Assembly (NCBI GenBank): GCA_007741555.1
Contig: CP036526.1
Location: 434,001 to 498,000, forward strand
Origin: Stieleria marina
GTDB lineage: Bacteria > Planctomycetota > Planctomycetia > Pirellulales > Pirellulaceae
Length of the DNA stretch: 64,000 nt
Reading direction: 5' to 3'
Shown here: positions 53,093 through 62,199 of the stretch, in pieces
How positions within the stretch are numbered: position 1 is the stretch's first letter
How the letters are laid out: every line of letters starts with the position of its first letter
The notes under the pieces: model-generated
Databases searched by the model: none
Told to the model about the DNA's origin: nothing
The model's input: only the letters and a program-made list of their open reading frames with translations
Position numbers and translations under genes: made by a program

Positions 53093-53878
53093 TTAGCGAG
53101 TGGCCGTCAGTTCGCGTTCGCTGGTTGGCTGATCAAACGAGTCGACGAACTCCTTGGCTTGGTCGATTTCTCGGGCTGTGAAAAAGCGGATGTTCCCCAG
53201 ATACTTTGATTCCATTCGATTCAGGCTGGCGATTTCCTTCCAGGGTAAGCCATTTGCCAATCGCCAAGCTGCAGCCTGAGCGACATTTCGTGGGAGTTTG
53301 CGTTGTGACAGGTCGCTGCATAATTTGGCGATTCGCTCGTCGCTCGAGTATTTGTCGATCGGCATGATCGTGTACTTGATGCGTGGGTTCGGTTCCGGTT
53401 TGCCGTGTTCCAAACAGACCGTGCTTGCTTTTAATTTGCGCGGTCGATCGGGGGCGATCCGCATGAATCCGCCAGGGTTGCGATTGTTGCCGCCCGCTTG
53501 TCCGCCCTGATCCACTCCACCACCAACCGCCTGGTTTGCGCCTCCGCCGGCAGCTTGCTGTCCAAATCCTTGTTGTCCTTGCCCGAACCCTCCCAGCTGT
53601 GCCAGAACGGGGACGGCCGCGAAAGCGGTTGGAAGCTGAATGGTGAGCGGCGTGTCCGTTTGGTTATGGATCAGGATGTTTCCGTGAAAGGCATCCACGG
53701 GAATGAAGCGTACCTGGATCTGCTCACCGTCGATTGCCTCAAAAAAGCTGACCGCCACTTCACTGTCTTGCACTTGGTCGGTGCGAATGGGGTCGCCAAG
53801 GGCCAGTGAGTTTGCCAGCACGGTGCCGATGAAGAGCATGCAAATCGCTTTGGAAAGTTGTTGGGCGTTGTGAGGCAT
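53093..53878 (-). CDS. secreted protein with Gly/Gln-rich segment, function unknown
   Basis: A 261-residue protein started at the ATG at 53878, where the signal peptide (AICMLFIGTVLANSLA) begins soon after. It has a beta-rich N-terminal part (about 35-100), a Gly/Gln-rich low-complexity stretch (GFGQGQQGFGQQ, AVGGGVDQGGQAGG) at about 110-140, and a C-terminal helical part (KLPRNVAQAAAWRLANGLPW). No catalytic motif is seen. I do not recognise the family. It is divergent from the DAHP synthase gene. Confidence 0.7.
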   Translation of the reverse strand: MPHNAQQLSKAICMLFIGTVLANSLALGDPIRTDQVQDSEVAVSFFEAIDGEQIQVRFIPVDAFHGNILIHNQTDTPLTIQLPTAFAAVPVLAQLGGFGQGQQGFGQQAAGGGANQAVGGGVDQGGQAGGNNRNPGGFMRIAPDRPRKLKASTVCLEHGKPEPNPRIKYTIMPIDKYSSDERIAKLCSDLSQRKLPRNVAQAAAWRLANGLPWKEIASLNRMESKYLGNIRFFTAREIDQAKEFVDSFDQPTSERELTATR

Positions 53879-54255
53879 GTTCGGTTCCATGAATGGCGAA
53901 GAGGATTGGTGCATGAGACGACTGGCGCAGGAGTCGAGTCATGGTCTATGCAGCTGTCGTGCCAAACTCGTTTGCGGTTTCGCTTCCAAGCCGTATTCAC
54001 GACGCTTTTGCAATTTGGAGTGAACCTGACACGTTTTGGGAATGTCGCGTTCACTCATGCGACTTTCGTTGGGCGATTTCAGTGTTGTTTCGTTTTGCTA
54101 CAGTTGTGCTTGGCTTCAGTAGGGCGAAACGCGACATTGCGATTGGTGACAGTTGGCCGTCGCCAATGCCAAATTCCATGCCAGTGCCCGAAATATCGTC
54201 GCGCGATGTACGTCTTCCCGAACTTTGCAGTATCGAATCGTTTAAGAGAAACAAC
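53879..54255. other. divergent intergenic region before DAHP synthase
   Basis: This 377-base stretch contains in-frame sequence upstream of the DAHP synthase, but its translation lacks family similarity and reads like non-coding DNA. It presumably holds both divergent promoters. AAGAGA at 54244 is the ribosome site used to choose the TTG at 54256. I see no RNA gene or clear hairpin. Confidence 0.5.
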
Positions 54256-55593
54256 TTGAATCAATCTAATTGGGACCCGTCTTCCTGGACTAAAAAGTCC
54301 GTCCTGCAGCAGCCGACCTACGACGACTCAGCCCTGCTCGATTCTGTATTGCAGAAGCTCGGTGACCAGCCACCCTTGGTCACCAACTGGGAAATTGAAA
54401 GACTCAAAGGCCAGCTCGCCGACGCGGCTTCAGGCAAGGCGTTTCTTTTGCAGGGAGGAGACTGCTGCGAAAGTTTTGACGATTGCCGCTCTGATCGAAT
54501 CGAAGCGAAATTGAAATTGCTGTTGCAGATGAGCTTGGTGATGATTCACGGTCTGCAAAAACCTGTCATTCGTGTCGGCCGGATTGCCGGGCAGTACGCT
54601 AAGCCGCGTTCGTCAGACGATGAAACGCGAGGCGAGTTGACTCTGCCTTCGTACCGAGGTGACATTGTCAATTCGCTCGAATTTGATCCTGAATCGCGTC
54701 GAAATCGACCGAAACTGATGTTGCAGGCCTACGCTAATTCAGTCGCGTCGCTCAACTACCTGCGTGCTTTGACCGAAGGCGGTTTCGCGGATCTTCATCA
54801 TCCTGATCTTTGGGAGCTTGATTTCGTTTCGCGTTCATCGCGCGCCGATGAGTACCATCAGATGGTGCAAGGTATCGATCGATCGCTCCGTTTCTTGGAT
54901 TCGATTGGGGCGGCTAGCGATGACGATCTGTCGCGAGTGGATTTTTATACTTCTCATGAAGCTCTGCTATTGCCGTACGAACAAGCGTTGACGCGTCGAG
55001 CGATTTCGAGAGATCGCTACTACAATCTGGGAACGCACTTTCCTTGGATCGGAGACCGGACCCGGCAGATCGATGGCGGGCACGTTGAGTATTTTCGCGG
55101 TATTGGTAACCCGATCGGAATCAAGGTCGGACCCAGCATGCAAACAGGCGAGTTGATTGAGCTTTTGGATCTGTTGGACCCGGATCACGAACCCGGCCGA
55201 ATCACGTTGATATGCCGTTTCGGTGCTGACAAGATTAATGATTCGTTGCCAGGAATCATCCAAGCGGTTGCAGCGACCGATCACACCGTCCTGTGGTCCG
55301 TCGATCCGATGCATGGAAATACAGTCAAGACAGATGCCGGAATCAAGACGCGGCATTTCGATCAAATACTGGATGAGCTGCGCCGGTCGTTTGCCATTCA
55401 CGCCGATCACGGGAGTCATGTCGGTGGCGTGCATTTGGAATTGACCGGCAGCAACGTGACGGAATGCGTCGGTGGCGCGGGCGGGCTGAGTGCGACCGAC
55501 CTATCGCGTGCTTATGAAACCAACGTCGACCCGCGACTCAATTACGAACAAGCGATGGAAATTGCTTTCTCCATTGCTGACGGCAATCTGTAA
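54256..55593 (+). CDS. class II 3-deoxy-7-phosphoheptulonate (DAHP) synthase
   Basis: A 445-residue enzyme that joins phosphoenolpyruvate and erythrose-4-phosphate at the entry of the shikimate pathway. I start it at TTG 54256 (translating to NQSNWDPSSWTKK), because family members begin at this W-x-P-x-S-W segment and the resulting length is typical; in-frame ATG codons lie further upstream at 54165 and 54177. LQGGDCCESF, GRIAGQYAKPRSSD, SHEALLLPYEQALTR, LICRFGADKI, WSVDPMHGNT and GGVHLELTG supply the PEP, metal and sugar-phosphate residues of class II enzymes. An alkyltransferase-like gene follows at 11 bases. Confidence 0.93.
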   Translation: MNQSNWDPSSWTKKSVLQQPTYDDSALLDSVLQKLGDQPPLVTNWEIERLKGQLADAASGKAFLLQGGDCCESFDDCRSDRIEAKLKLLLQMSLVMIHGLQKPVIRVGRIAGQYAKPRSSDDETRGELTLPSYRGDIVNSLEFDPESRRNRPKLMLQAYANSVASLNYLRALTEGGFADLHHPDLWELDFVSRSSRADEYHQMVQGIDRSLRFLDSIGAASDDDLSRVDFYTSHEALLLPYEQALTRRAISRDRYYNLGTHFPWIGDRTRQIDGGHVEYFRGIGNPIGIKVGPSMQTGELIELLDLLDPDHEPGRITLICRFGADKINDSLPGIIQAVAATDHTVLWSVDPMHGNTVKTDAGIKTRHFDQILDELRRSFAIHADHGSHVGGVHLELTGSNVTECVGGAGGLSATDLSRAYETNVDPRLNYEQAMEIAFSIADGNL

Positions 55594-55604
55594 ATCGACC
55601 AACT

Positions 55605-55898
55605 ATGACGCCGCTACAGATCAGGATCATCGCCGCCGTCGAGTCATTGGCAGAAGGCGAGGTCGTGAGCTTTGGAGACATCGCGGTGCTGGCGGGAACA
55701 CCCGGAGCAGCGCGTGCTGCTGGTGCTGTGCTTGCCAATTCGGGCGACGTTCTGCCTTGGTGGCGAGTCGTGTACAGCGACGGGCATTTGCCTGCTTGCA
55801 ATCCAAGTCTGCAGGCCGAGCGGTTGATGGACGAAGGAGTTGAGATGAAGGGTTTTCGGGTGATTCGGTCGCCGTTAGGGAGATTTGGACGCGAATAG
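55605..55898 (+). CDS. alkyltransferase-like protein (MGMT-like, no active-site Cys)
   Basis: A 97-residue protein homologous to the C-terminal domain of O6-methylguanine-DNA methyltransferase. VSFGDIAVLAGTPGAARAAG is the helix-turn-helix and AVLANSGDVLPWWRVVYSDG the active-site loop. The usual PCHR is PWWR, so the acceptor Cys is replaced by Trp. Alkyltransferase-like proteins with this change bind O6-alkylguanine and recruit nucleotide excision repair. It is cotranscribed with DAHP synthase only by location; a functional link is not expected. Confidence 0.92.
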   Translation: MTPLQIRIIAAVESLAEGEVVSFGDIAVLAGTPGAARAAGAVLANSGDVLPWWRVVYSDGHLPACNPSLQAERLMDEGVEMKGFRVIRSPLGRFGRE

Positions 55899-55961
55899 AT
55901 CTCTGGCGGCGATGGGGTATGCTAGAACCCAACAAATTGCTTCCTTTACTTAGAGACTGTT

Positions 55962-57668
55962 ATGTCGACGCGCGTTTTGCTGGCTGTTCTGTTGGGATTT
56001 GTTTCGCTGCAAGTGCAAGCAGCGGATCGGCCAAATGTCTTGTTCGTAATGTCGGACGATCACACTGCGCAAGCGGTCGGGGCGTATGCGACAACGCTAA
56101 AGAGTTTGGACCCAACACCGACGATCGACTCAATCGCTGCCGAAGGAATGGTGTTTGACAATGCGTTTTGTACGAATGCAATCTGTACACCGTCGCGAGC
56201 CTGCATCATCACGGGACTTTACAACCACAATAACGGCGTATTCGATCTGGGCGGCAACATTCCACCCGCCAAACAAGTGCTGCCAATTTTGATGCGACAA
56301 GCCGGCTATCAGACTGCGATGATCGGCAAGTGGCACCTGAAGGTCGAACCGAATTACGACTACTACAAAGTCGTCCCCGGCCAAGGCAAGTATTTCGATA
56401 CGGAGTTTCGAATTCAAGGCGACAAAGAGTGGCCCAAAAACATGGTGAAATACCCGGGGTCGCATTCCACGGATGTGATTGCTGATTCAACATTGGAGTG
56501 GTTCAAGGAAAAACGAGATCCCAGCAAACCGTTCTTCGTTTGTCATCATTTCAAAGCTCCGCACGATTACTTCGAGAGTAATCCTCGATACGACGACTAT
56601 CTGGCGGACGTGCAAATTCCCGAGCCGGTGTCGCTATGGAGCAAGCCGGATCGCTGGGGATCACTTGCGACGCGGGGGCACAACGGCGAATTGGAACCAC
56701 ACATTGGCACTTCGATTGGCCGACGAAATCCGCGGCGTTCGTATGCCGCGGATTTGCCGCAAAAATTCCCTAATGAGTTTAAGTGGGATTTCAAAGATCC
56801 GAATCTTAGCGACGAACAAGTGAAGCGATTGGCCTACCAAGCCTATTTGAAAAAGTACCTTCGCTGCGTCAAAGGTGTCGATGACAATCTGAAACGCATC
56901 ATCGACTACCTAAAAGCAGAGGGGCTCTACGACAACACGCTGATCGTCTACACCGGCGACCAAGGATTTTGGTTGGGTGAAAAAGACTACCAGGACAAAC
57001 GCTGGGCTTATGACGCTTCCATGCGAATGCCTTTCATCGTTCGCTACCCGAAATCAATCCCTGCTGGAACACGCAGCGACGCGATCATCGAAAACGTCGA
57101 CTACCCCGCCATGATGCTGGACTTTGCAGGGGTTCAAATCCCATCGACGATGCAGGGTCGTTCGTTCCGCACCATTTGCGAAACGGGTAACGAACCGAGT
57201 GACTGGAAAAAGGCTGCTTATTACCGTTACTGGATGCACATGGCGCACCATGACAATCCGGGCGAAATGGCGATTCGTACCAAAACTCACAAGCTGATTT
57301 ACTTTTACGGTTGCGACTACAACGGAGAGAATCAAACGCCACCGGCGTGGGAACTCTATGACCTGGTAAAGGATCCCGAGGAACTTCGAAACGTCTACGA
57401 TGACGCTGCGTATGCAACTGTCCGTGATGAACTGAAAACGCAGTTCGCACAGATGCGAAAAGACAACGGCGATGACGGTTCGCACTACCCCAAATGCGAA
57501 GCGATTGTCCAAGAATTTTGGGACTACGACGAAGCGGACCGAGTCAAGGCGATCGAAATTTCACACGCGTTTTTGAAGCGACGTGAAGCTGAATTGGCAG
57601 CGGTTCAAGCAAAGAAGAAGATCCAACAAGCAAAGAAGAAAGCCGCCGCAGCGGCAGCAGCTAATTGA
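55962..57668 (+). CDS. secreted sulfatase (CTPSR active site) with Lys/Ala-rich tail
   Basis: A 568-residue enzyme with a signal peptide to about residue 20. RPNVLFVMSDDHTAQAVGAY gives the calcium site. AICTPSRACIITG holds the formylglycine Cys75. GKWHLKVEPN, HHFKAPHDYF and YTGDQGFWLGEKDYQDKRWA are further family motifs. The last 25 residues are Lys/Gln/Ala-rich (KKKIQQAKKKAAAAAAAN) and probably form a charged helix; this tail is unusual. It is the first of a short run with the kinase gene 19 bases downstream. Confidence 0.92.
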   Translation: MSTRVLLAVLLGFVSLQVQAADRPNVLFVMSDDHTAQAVGAYATTLKSLDPTPTIDSIAAEGMVFDNAFCTNAICTPSRACIITGLYNHNNGVFDLGGNIPPAKQVLPILMRQAGYQTAMIGKWHLKVEPNYDYYKVVPGQGKYFDTEFRIQGDKEWPKNMVKYPGSHSTDVIADSTLEWFKEKRDPSKPFFVCHHFKAPHDYFESNPRYDDYLADVQIPEPVSLWSKPDRWGSLATRGHNGELEPHIGTSIGRRNPRRSYAADLPQKFPNEFKWDFKDPNLSDEQVKRLAYQAYLKKYLRCVKGVDDNLKRIIDYLKAEGLYDNTLIVYTGDQGFWLGEKDYQDKRWAYDASMRMPFIVRYPKSIPAGTRSDAIIENVDYPAMMLDFAGVQIPSTMQGRSFRTICETGNEPSDWKKAAYYRYWMHMAHHDNPGEMAIRTKTHKLIYFYGCDYNGENQTPPAWELYDLVKDPEELRNVYDDAAYATVRDELKTQFAQMRKDNGDDGSHYPKCEAIVQEFWDYDEADRVKAIEISHAFLKRREAELAAVQAKKKIQQAKKKAAAAAAAN

Positions 57669-57687
57669 CGCTCGGTGTGATCTTCAG

Positions 57688-58689
57688 ATGTCAAAACAAG
57701 CTCTCTCGGATTCGATGGACGATCAACTGCAGCGGTTGGTCGTCCAATTGTTTGATGCGGATTCGATCAGCCGCGTAGAAGTCATCCAAACGCTTTGGAG
57801 CGGTTACGGGCAGATCTTGAAAGTGACGCTCGACGGTGGCAGCGCGGCATCAGTCATTTTGAAACATGTCACGCCACCGAGTCAGGCCAGTCATCCACGT
57901 GGTTGGTCAACCGACCGATCGCATCAACGAAAGCTTCGGTCCTATCAAGTCGAATCGGCCTGGTACCGTGATTGGAGTGGCCGTTGCGGTGACCGGTGCC
58001 GGGTTCCCAAGTGTTATCTGATCGACGATTCGCAGGGACGCGCAGTATTTGTCCTGGAGGATTTGGATGCAGCCGGATTTTCCGCGCGGAGGTCAGGCCT
58101 GAAAATCGACGCGGTAAAAACCTGTTTGTCCTGGCTAGCCGAATTCCATGCCGAATTCATTGGCGAACAGCCTGCCAGACTTTGGTCCATCGGTACCTAT
58201 TGGCATCTGGATACGCGACCGGACGAATGGGATGTGATGCCGGCGGGACCGCTGAAGGACGCCGCCAAGAAAATTGATGCGGCGCTGAGGGAATCGCCGT
58301 ATCAGACATTTGTACACGGTGACGCAAAGGTCGCCAACTTTTGCTTCACGCCCGAAGGTGATGCTGTTGCCGCCGTCGATTTTCAATATGTCGGTGGCGG
58401 CTGTGGGATGAAGGATGTCGCCTATTTGCTAGGCAGTTGCATAAGCGATGACGATTGTGAACAGTATGAGCAAGAGTTGCTGTGGCATTACTTTGAGCGT
58501 CTCGGGGAAGCGATCAGTCGAAGCGAGAAACAGGTCGATGCCGTGGCTTTGGAAAGAAATTGGCGAACGATGTTCCCGCTTGCATGGGCGGATTTCAATC
58601 GGTTTTTGGAAGGATGGTGTCCTGGTCATCAAAAGCTGACTGGCTACAGCCAAAAAATTGCAGTCAGTGTTGTCCGATCGCTAGATTGA
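57688..58689 (+). CDS. choline/aminoglycoside-kinase-like phosphotransferase
   Basis: A 333-residue cytoplasmic protein from the ATG at 57688. It has an eukaryotic-kinase-like fold of the APH/choline kinase group: VILKHV near residue 60 supplies the ATP Lys, HGDAKVANF (210-218) is the catalytic loop, and AAVDFQYVGGGCGMKDVAYL has the metal-binding Asp near residue 231. The catalytic-loop Lys and the DFQ motif resemble the EcKinase/DUF1679 group that phosphorylates small molecules. It follows a sulfatase at 19 bases, but the substrate cannot be deduced. Confidence 0.85.
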   Translation: MSKQALSDSMDDQLQRLVVQLFDADSISRVEVIQTLWSGYGQILKVTLDGGSAASVILKHVTPPSQASHPRGWSTDRSHQRKLRSYQVESAWYRDWSGRCGDRCRVPKCYLIDDSQGRAVFVLEDLDAAGFSARRSGLKIDAVKTCLSWLAEFHAEFIGEQPARLWSIGTYWHLDTRPDEWDVMPAGPLKDAAKKIDAALRESPYQTFVHGDAKVANFCFTPEGDAVAAVDFQYVGGGCGMKDVAYLLGSCISDDDCEQYEQELLWHYFERLGEAISRSEKQVDAVALERNWRTMFPLAWADFNRFLEGWCPGHQKLTGYSQKIAVSVVRSLD

Positions 58690-58780
58690 CAGGCCCATTT
58701 GAGTTCAACTCAGGTCAAATGCGATGCGCAGAAGCAGACATCTAAAAAATCAGTACGCGGACTAACGGAAATATACGGCG

Positions 58781-60589
58781 ATGAGCGACACGGAACTCGA
58801 TCCCAATGAGATGACTGACGACGCGAAGCCTGCTGGTTCATCCAGCGATTTTCGGCCGCTGCGAATTTGGCCCGCGTTGGTGTTGTTGGTTGGAATGGCA
58901 ATTACGCGATTTGTTCCCCCCATGATCGAAGACGCGCCGATCCTGCTGTTGATGGTGTCGGTGATCGGTCCCGTGGTCTTGGGCGGGCTGCTGTTGATTT
59001 GGTGGTTGACGTTGAGTCGCGCGACGATGAAAGAGCGAATCGTTGGATTTGTCGGGACATTGATCATCGCTGGCGGCAGCATGGCGTTGCTAGACAAGAC
59101 GATGATCGGGCCGGGCATCATGATGGTTGCCTTTCCGCTGGGGACGGCTGCGTTCGGTATCGGAGCAATCCTGTTTAGCCGTTGTCTTTCGTTTCGACGA
59201 ACCATTGTCGTTCTACTGTTGGCGGTCTGCGGATTTGGATATGCGACGCTGCTGCGTAGCGAAGGAATGTGGGGGCACTTTGCTCTGGATTTGCACTGGC
59301 GTTGGGAGCCGACGGCAGAAGAAAAGTTGCTGGCTGATCGATTGAAATCGCCTTTGAATGCCACCGCAATTGGCTCAGCCGACGAAGTCGATCAGTGGCT
59401 TGCCAATCCACAATGGCCTCAGTTTCGTGGGCCCGGCGGAGTGAGTAAGCAACAGGGGCCAGCGATAGAAACGAACTGGTCGACGAATGCACCGGAGTTG
59501 ATTTGGAAGATACCCGTTGGTCCGGGCTGGTCGTCGTTTTCTGTGGCAGGGAATTTGTTGTTTACACAGGAACAACGTGGCGAGAAGGAAACGGTGGTTT
59601 GCTACACGGCGGACGCGGGCAAAGAAGTGTGGGCTCACGAGATCGAATCACGTTTCTTTGATCCACTTGGCGGACCAGGGCCCAGGGCCACACCGACAAT
59701 TGCGGGAGCAAGCGTTTTTGTTCAGGGCGCGAGCGGACAGCTGCAACGGCTTGACGCCAAAACCGGCGAATCGATTTGGGAGGTTGATTTGCGGAAAGCG
59801 GCTGACCGAGAGCCTCCTGTCTGGGGTTTTTCATCATCGCCACTGATCGTCGATTCGGTGGCGGTGGTTCACGCAGGGGGCGAGGGCGACAAAGGCACGT
59901 TGGCTTTCGATGTCCAAACGGGCGATTTGAAATGGTCAGCACCAGCGGGCGACCATTCCTATAGTTCTCCCCAATTGGTGCGTCTGGGAGACGAAAAATT
60001 TGTGGCAATGTTTACGAATAAAGGCTTTGATCTGCTGGATCCAAAATCGGGGGCATCACGGTTTAACTACCAGTGGAAAATCGATGGCTACACCGCAGTC
60101 CAACCTCAAGTCGTGATGGGAGATTCGATTCTGCTGGCGACCGAAGGAGAAACCCGGTGTTTGCGAATCTCACAGGGCGACGACGGATTTCAGGCAGAAG
60201 AGCGTTGGACATCACGCAATCTGAAGCCGGACTTTAATGACTTCGTGGTGCATGAAGGCCACGCTTACGGTTTTGACGCAAAGATCTTCACTTGTATCGA
60301 TGTGGAAACAGGTGAGCGGCGATGGAAACGTGGTCGCTATGGAAAAGGACAGGTTTTACTGCTGTTCAAGTCCGGCGTGCTGCTGGTGATCAGTGAGCGT
60401 GGTGAGATCGTTTTGCTTGACGCGAATCCCGCGAAGCATCAGGAACTTGCAAAGTTCAAAGCCATCGAAGGCAAGACTTGGAACCACCCGGTCGTCATTG
60501 GTGACCGGCTGTACCTTCGCAATGCACAGGAGGCAGCTTGTTACCAGTTGCCGTTAAAAGAAGAAGCCGGCTCACAGTCCGACGAATAG
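58781..60589 (+). CDS. membrane-anchored PQQ-like beta-propeller protein
   Basis: A 602-residue protein. Five membrane helices occupy about residues 28-165 (PALVLLVGMAITRFVPP, LLMVSVIGPVVLGGLLLIWW, GFVGTLIIAGGSMALLD, MMVAFPLGTAAFGIGAI, VVLLLAVCGFGYATLL). The rest is a PQQ-type propeller (QWPQFRGPGGVSKQQGP, GWSSFSVAGNLLFTQEQRGE, WGFSSSPLIVDSVAVVH, RRWKRGRYGKGQVLLLF). The membrane part resembles that of membrane glucose dehydrogenases, but ubiquinone and PQQ ligands are not assignable, so an assembly or binding role is possible. Confidence 0.88.
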   Translation: MSDTELDPNEMTDDAKPAGSSSDFRPLRIWPALVLLVGMAITRFVPPMIEDAPILLLMVSVIGPVVLGGLLLIWWLTLSRATMKERIVGFVGTLIIAGGSMALLDKTMIGPGIMMVAFPLGTAAFGIGAILFSRCLSFRRTIVVLLLAVCGFGYATLLRSEGMWGHFALDLHWRWEPTAEEKLLADRLKSPLNATAIGSADEVDQWLANPQWPQFRGPGGVSKQQGPAIETNWSTNAPELIWKIPVGPGWSSFSVAGNLLFTQEQRGEKETVVCYTADAGKEVWAHEIESRFFDPLGGPGPRATPTIAGASVFVQGASGQLQRLDAKTGESIWEVDLRKAADREPPVWGFSSSPLIVDSVAVVHAGGEGDKGTLAFDVQTGDLKWSAPAGDHSYSSPQLVRLGDEKFVAMFTNKGFDLLDPKSGASRFNYQWKIDGYTAVQPQVVMGDSILLATEGETRCLRISQGDDGFQAEERWTSRNLKPDFNDFVVHEGHAYGFDAKIFTCIDVETGERRWKRGRYGKGQVLLLFKSGVLLVISERGEIVLLDANPAKHQELAKFKAIEGKTWNHPVVIGDRLYLRNAQEAACYQLPLKEEAGSQSDE

Positions 60590-60653
60590 CCGGACCTGTG
60601 AGAGGCAGTGATCGAGCGACCTGCCGTCGCTCGGTGTCGCGACGGGAGTCTTG

Positions 60654-61388
60654 CTAGTTCAATTCAGCAAAGCGAATGTTCTTGAACTCAGTCCACATTG
60701 GTTTTCCAGCGTGAAGCTGCAAGCCGAGGTTGCCTTCGCTCAATGCACGTTCGGGATGATTGTCGGTGAAGTCCAAGACTAGCTTTCCGTTAAGGTAATG
60801 CTTGACGTTGTTGCCTTTGGCAATGATGACAACATCGTTCCACTCGTCGACTTTCATTAGCTCTTTGAAACCGGCTTTGTCGATCAGATCGTTGTCGATG
60901 ACTTTTTTGCCGTCTGCGTTCCATTCGGCTCGCTCGCCAACCAAGCAGATGCGACCGCGTTTGCCTTTTTCGTCGTAGATAAACGACGGAACGTTGGGGA
61001 AATCTTCTTCGTTGCGAATCTCGTGTTGATATCCCTTGAGCACCCACTTGTTGGACGCTTTCTCCAGATGGGCCGATCGGTACTGAATGCCCGAGTTGTT
61101 GGTCGCGTTGCAGCGAAACGAAAGACGCAGTTCAAAGTCTTTGGTTTTGCCTTCTTGCCAGATCAGAAATGTATTTCCTTTGGTGGCGTTTTCAGCGGTC
61201 GTAACACCATGAATCACACCGTCACGCACGGACCACAGTCGCGGGTCTCCGTCCCAACCGGTCAGGTCTTTGCCGTTGAAGATAGGTTTCAAGTCTGGTG
61301 AGGCGGCAGGGGCATGGTTCTCGTGGTGATCTGCCACGGCAGGTAGGGCGAATGCCAGAAGTGCAAGCAGTGTAAAACAGCGGCGCAT
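60654..61388 (-). CDS. secreted DUF1080 protein
   Basis: A 244-residue protein from the ATG at 61388, with a signal peptide (MRRCFTLLALLAFALPAVA). The rest is a single DUF1080 domain (LKPIFNGKDLTGWDGDPRLW, NNSGIQYRSAHLE, EWNDVVIIAKGNNVKHYLNG, MWTEFKNIRFAEL). Members include 3-keto-glycoside hydrolases acting on oxidised sugars; many planctomycete members are uncharacterised. It is convergent with the PQQ gene. Confidence 0.92.
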   Translation of the reverse strand: MRRCFTLLALLAFALPAVADHHENHAPAASPDLKPIFNGKDLTGWDGDPRLWSVRDGVIHGVTTAENATKGNTFLIWQEGKTKDFELRLSFRCNATNNSGIQYRSAHLEKASNKWVLKGYQHEIRNEEDFPNVPSFIYDEKGKRGRICLVGERAEWNADGKKVIDNDLIDKAGFKELMKVDEWNDVVIIAKGNNVKHYLNGKLVLDFTDNHPERALSEGNLGLQLHAGKPMWTEFKNIRFAELN

Positions 61389-61471
61389 GGATGTCTCCAA
61401 AGACGATTGGGGGCGGGGAATGGGGCACCGATTATGACTCAATCGGTCGTAAATAGCTATTCAGCATCGAA

Positions 61472-62110
61472 TCAAGATTTTTGTCGCCAAACACGCAGGT
61501 CGTCCAGTTCGACACTCTCGCCAATGCATCGAAACACCAAGGTCGGTTTCTTGACCGAGAACGTTGGGTGACTCGCTTTTAGCTCCTGGGAATCATCGAT
61601 TTTGGCCGTCACATAAGGTCCCCAGGTCGTGACGCGTAGTGTGTACCACTTGTCTTTTTCGAAGGCGACTTTCTCCGACGCTAGGATTTCGTTGGGATCT
61701 ACTTTGGGTTTGGCTTTGTCGACGTGCTTCATGATTTGCCACTTCTGAGCATTGATGATGACTGAGAAAAGATGTCCTTTTTTGTCCAGTTCACCACGCT
61801 TGGGGTCAAAGCCGAAGTGGAATGTTGGCGATTCACCGACCAATCGGAATCGAACTTGATAGACGGCGTTTTGAGTTTCAATCACGTGTCGTGCGGCGGC
61901 CGAATGTTTATCGGCTTTGATCTCTTTGGCCTGGAAGACGCCATTGATGACCTTCCAGCTTCCCGTGTTGATGTGCCAGCCTTTGCCAAGTTCCGCTTCG
62001 TCGAAGGATTGGTCGACGACCAATTCGCTGTTGGCGGGAGGCGTGTCAGCCGCCATGGAGATCGAACACGAAAGCAAAGCAAATGCGAAAAGCGGGGAGA
62101 GGTATTTCAT
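61472..62110 (-). CDS. secreted jelly-roll protein, DUF1080-like
   Basis: A 212-residue protein with a signal peptide (to about residue 20). It is beta-rich throughout (WHINTGSWKVINGVFQAKEI, VYQVRFRLVGESPTFHFGFD, KWYTLRVTTWGPYVTAKI, VELDDLRVWRQ), with the strand order of LamG/DUF1080 carbohydrate-binding folds. It lacks the NSG core of DUF1080. It probably binds a sugar or modified polysaccharide. It is divergent from the last sulfatase, sharing a short intergenic region. Confidence 0.78.
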   Translation of the reverse strand: MKYLSPLFAFALLSCSISMAADTPPANSELVVDQSFDEAELGKGWHINTGSWKVINGVFQAKEIKADKHSAAARHVIETQNAVYQVRFRLVGESPTFHFGFDPKRGELDKKGHLFSVIINAQKWQIMKHVDKAKPKVDPNEILASEKVAFEKDKWYTLRVTTWGPYVTAKIDDSQELKASHPTFSVKKPTLVFRCIGESVELDDLRVWRQKS

Positions 62111-62199
62111 GGCGGAGCGTGTTGGGGAGGAACGAGGTCGTTAGAATAAGCGCGGTCAACGCGTGCGACCATTCTAACTCTGCCGACAAGGAGCCGTTC

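Noticed and set aside
55605-55898. Active O6-methylguanine-DNA methyltransferase
   Set aside because: The acceptor Cys of PCHR is replaced (PWWR), so it is an alkyltransferase-like protein.
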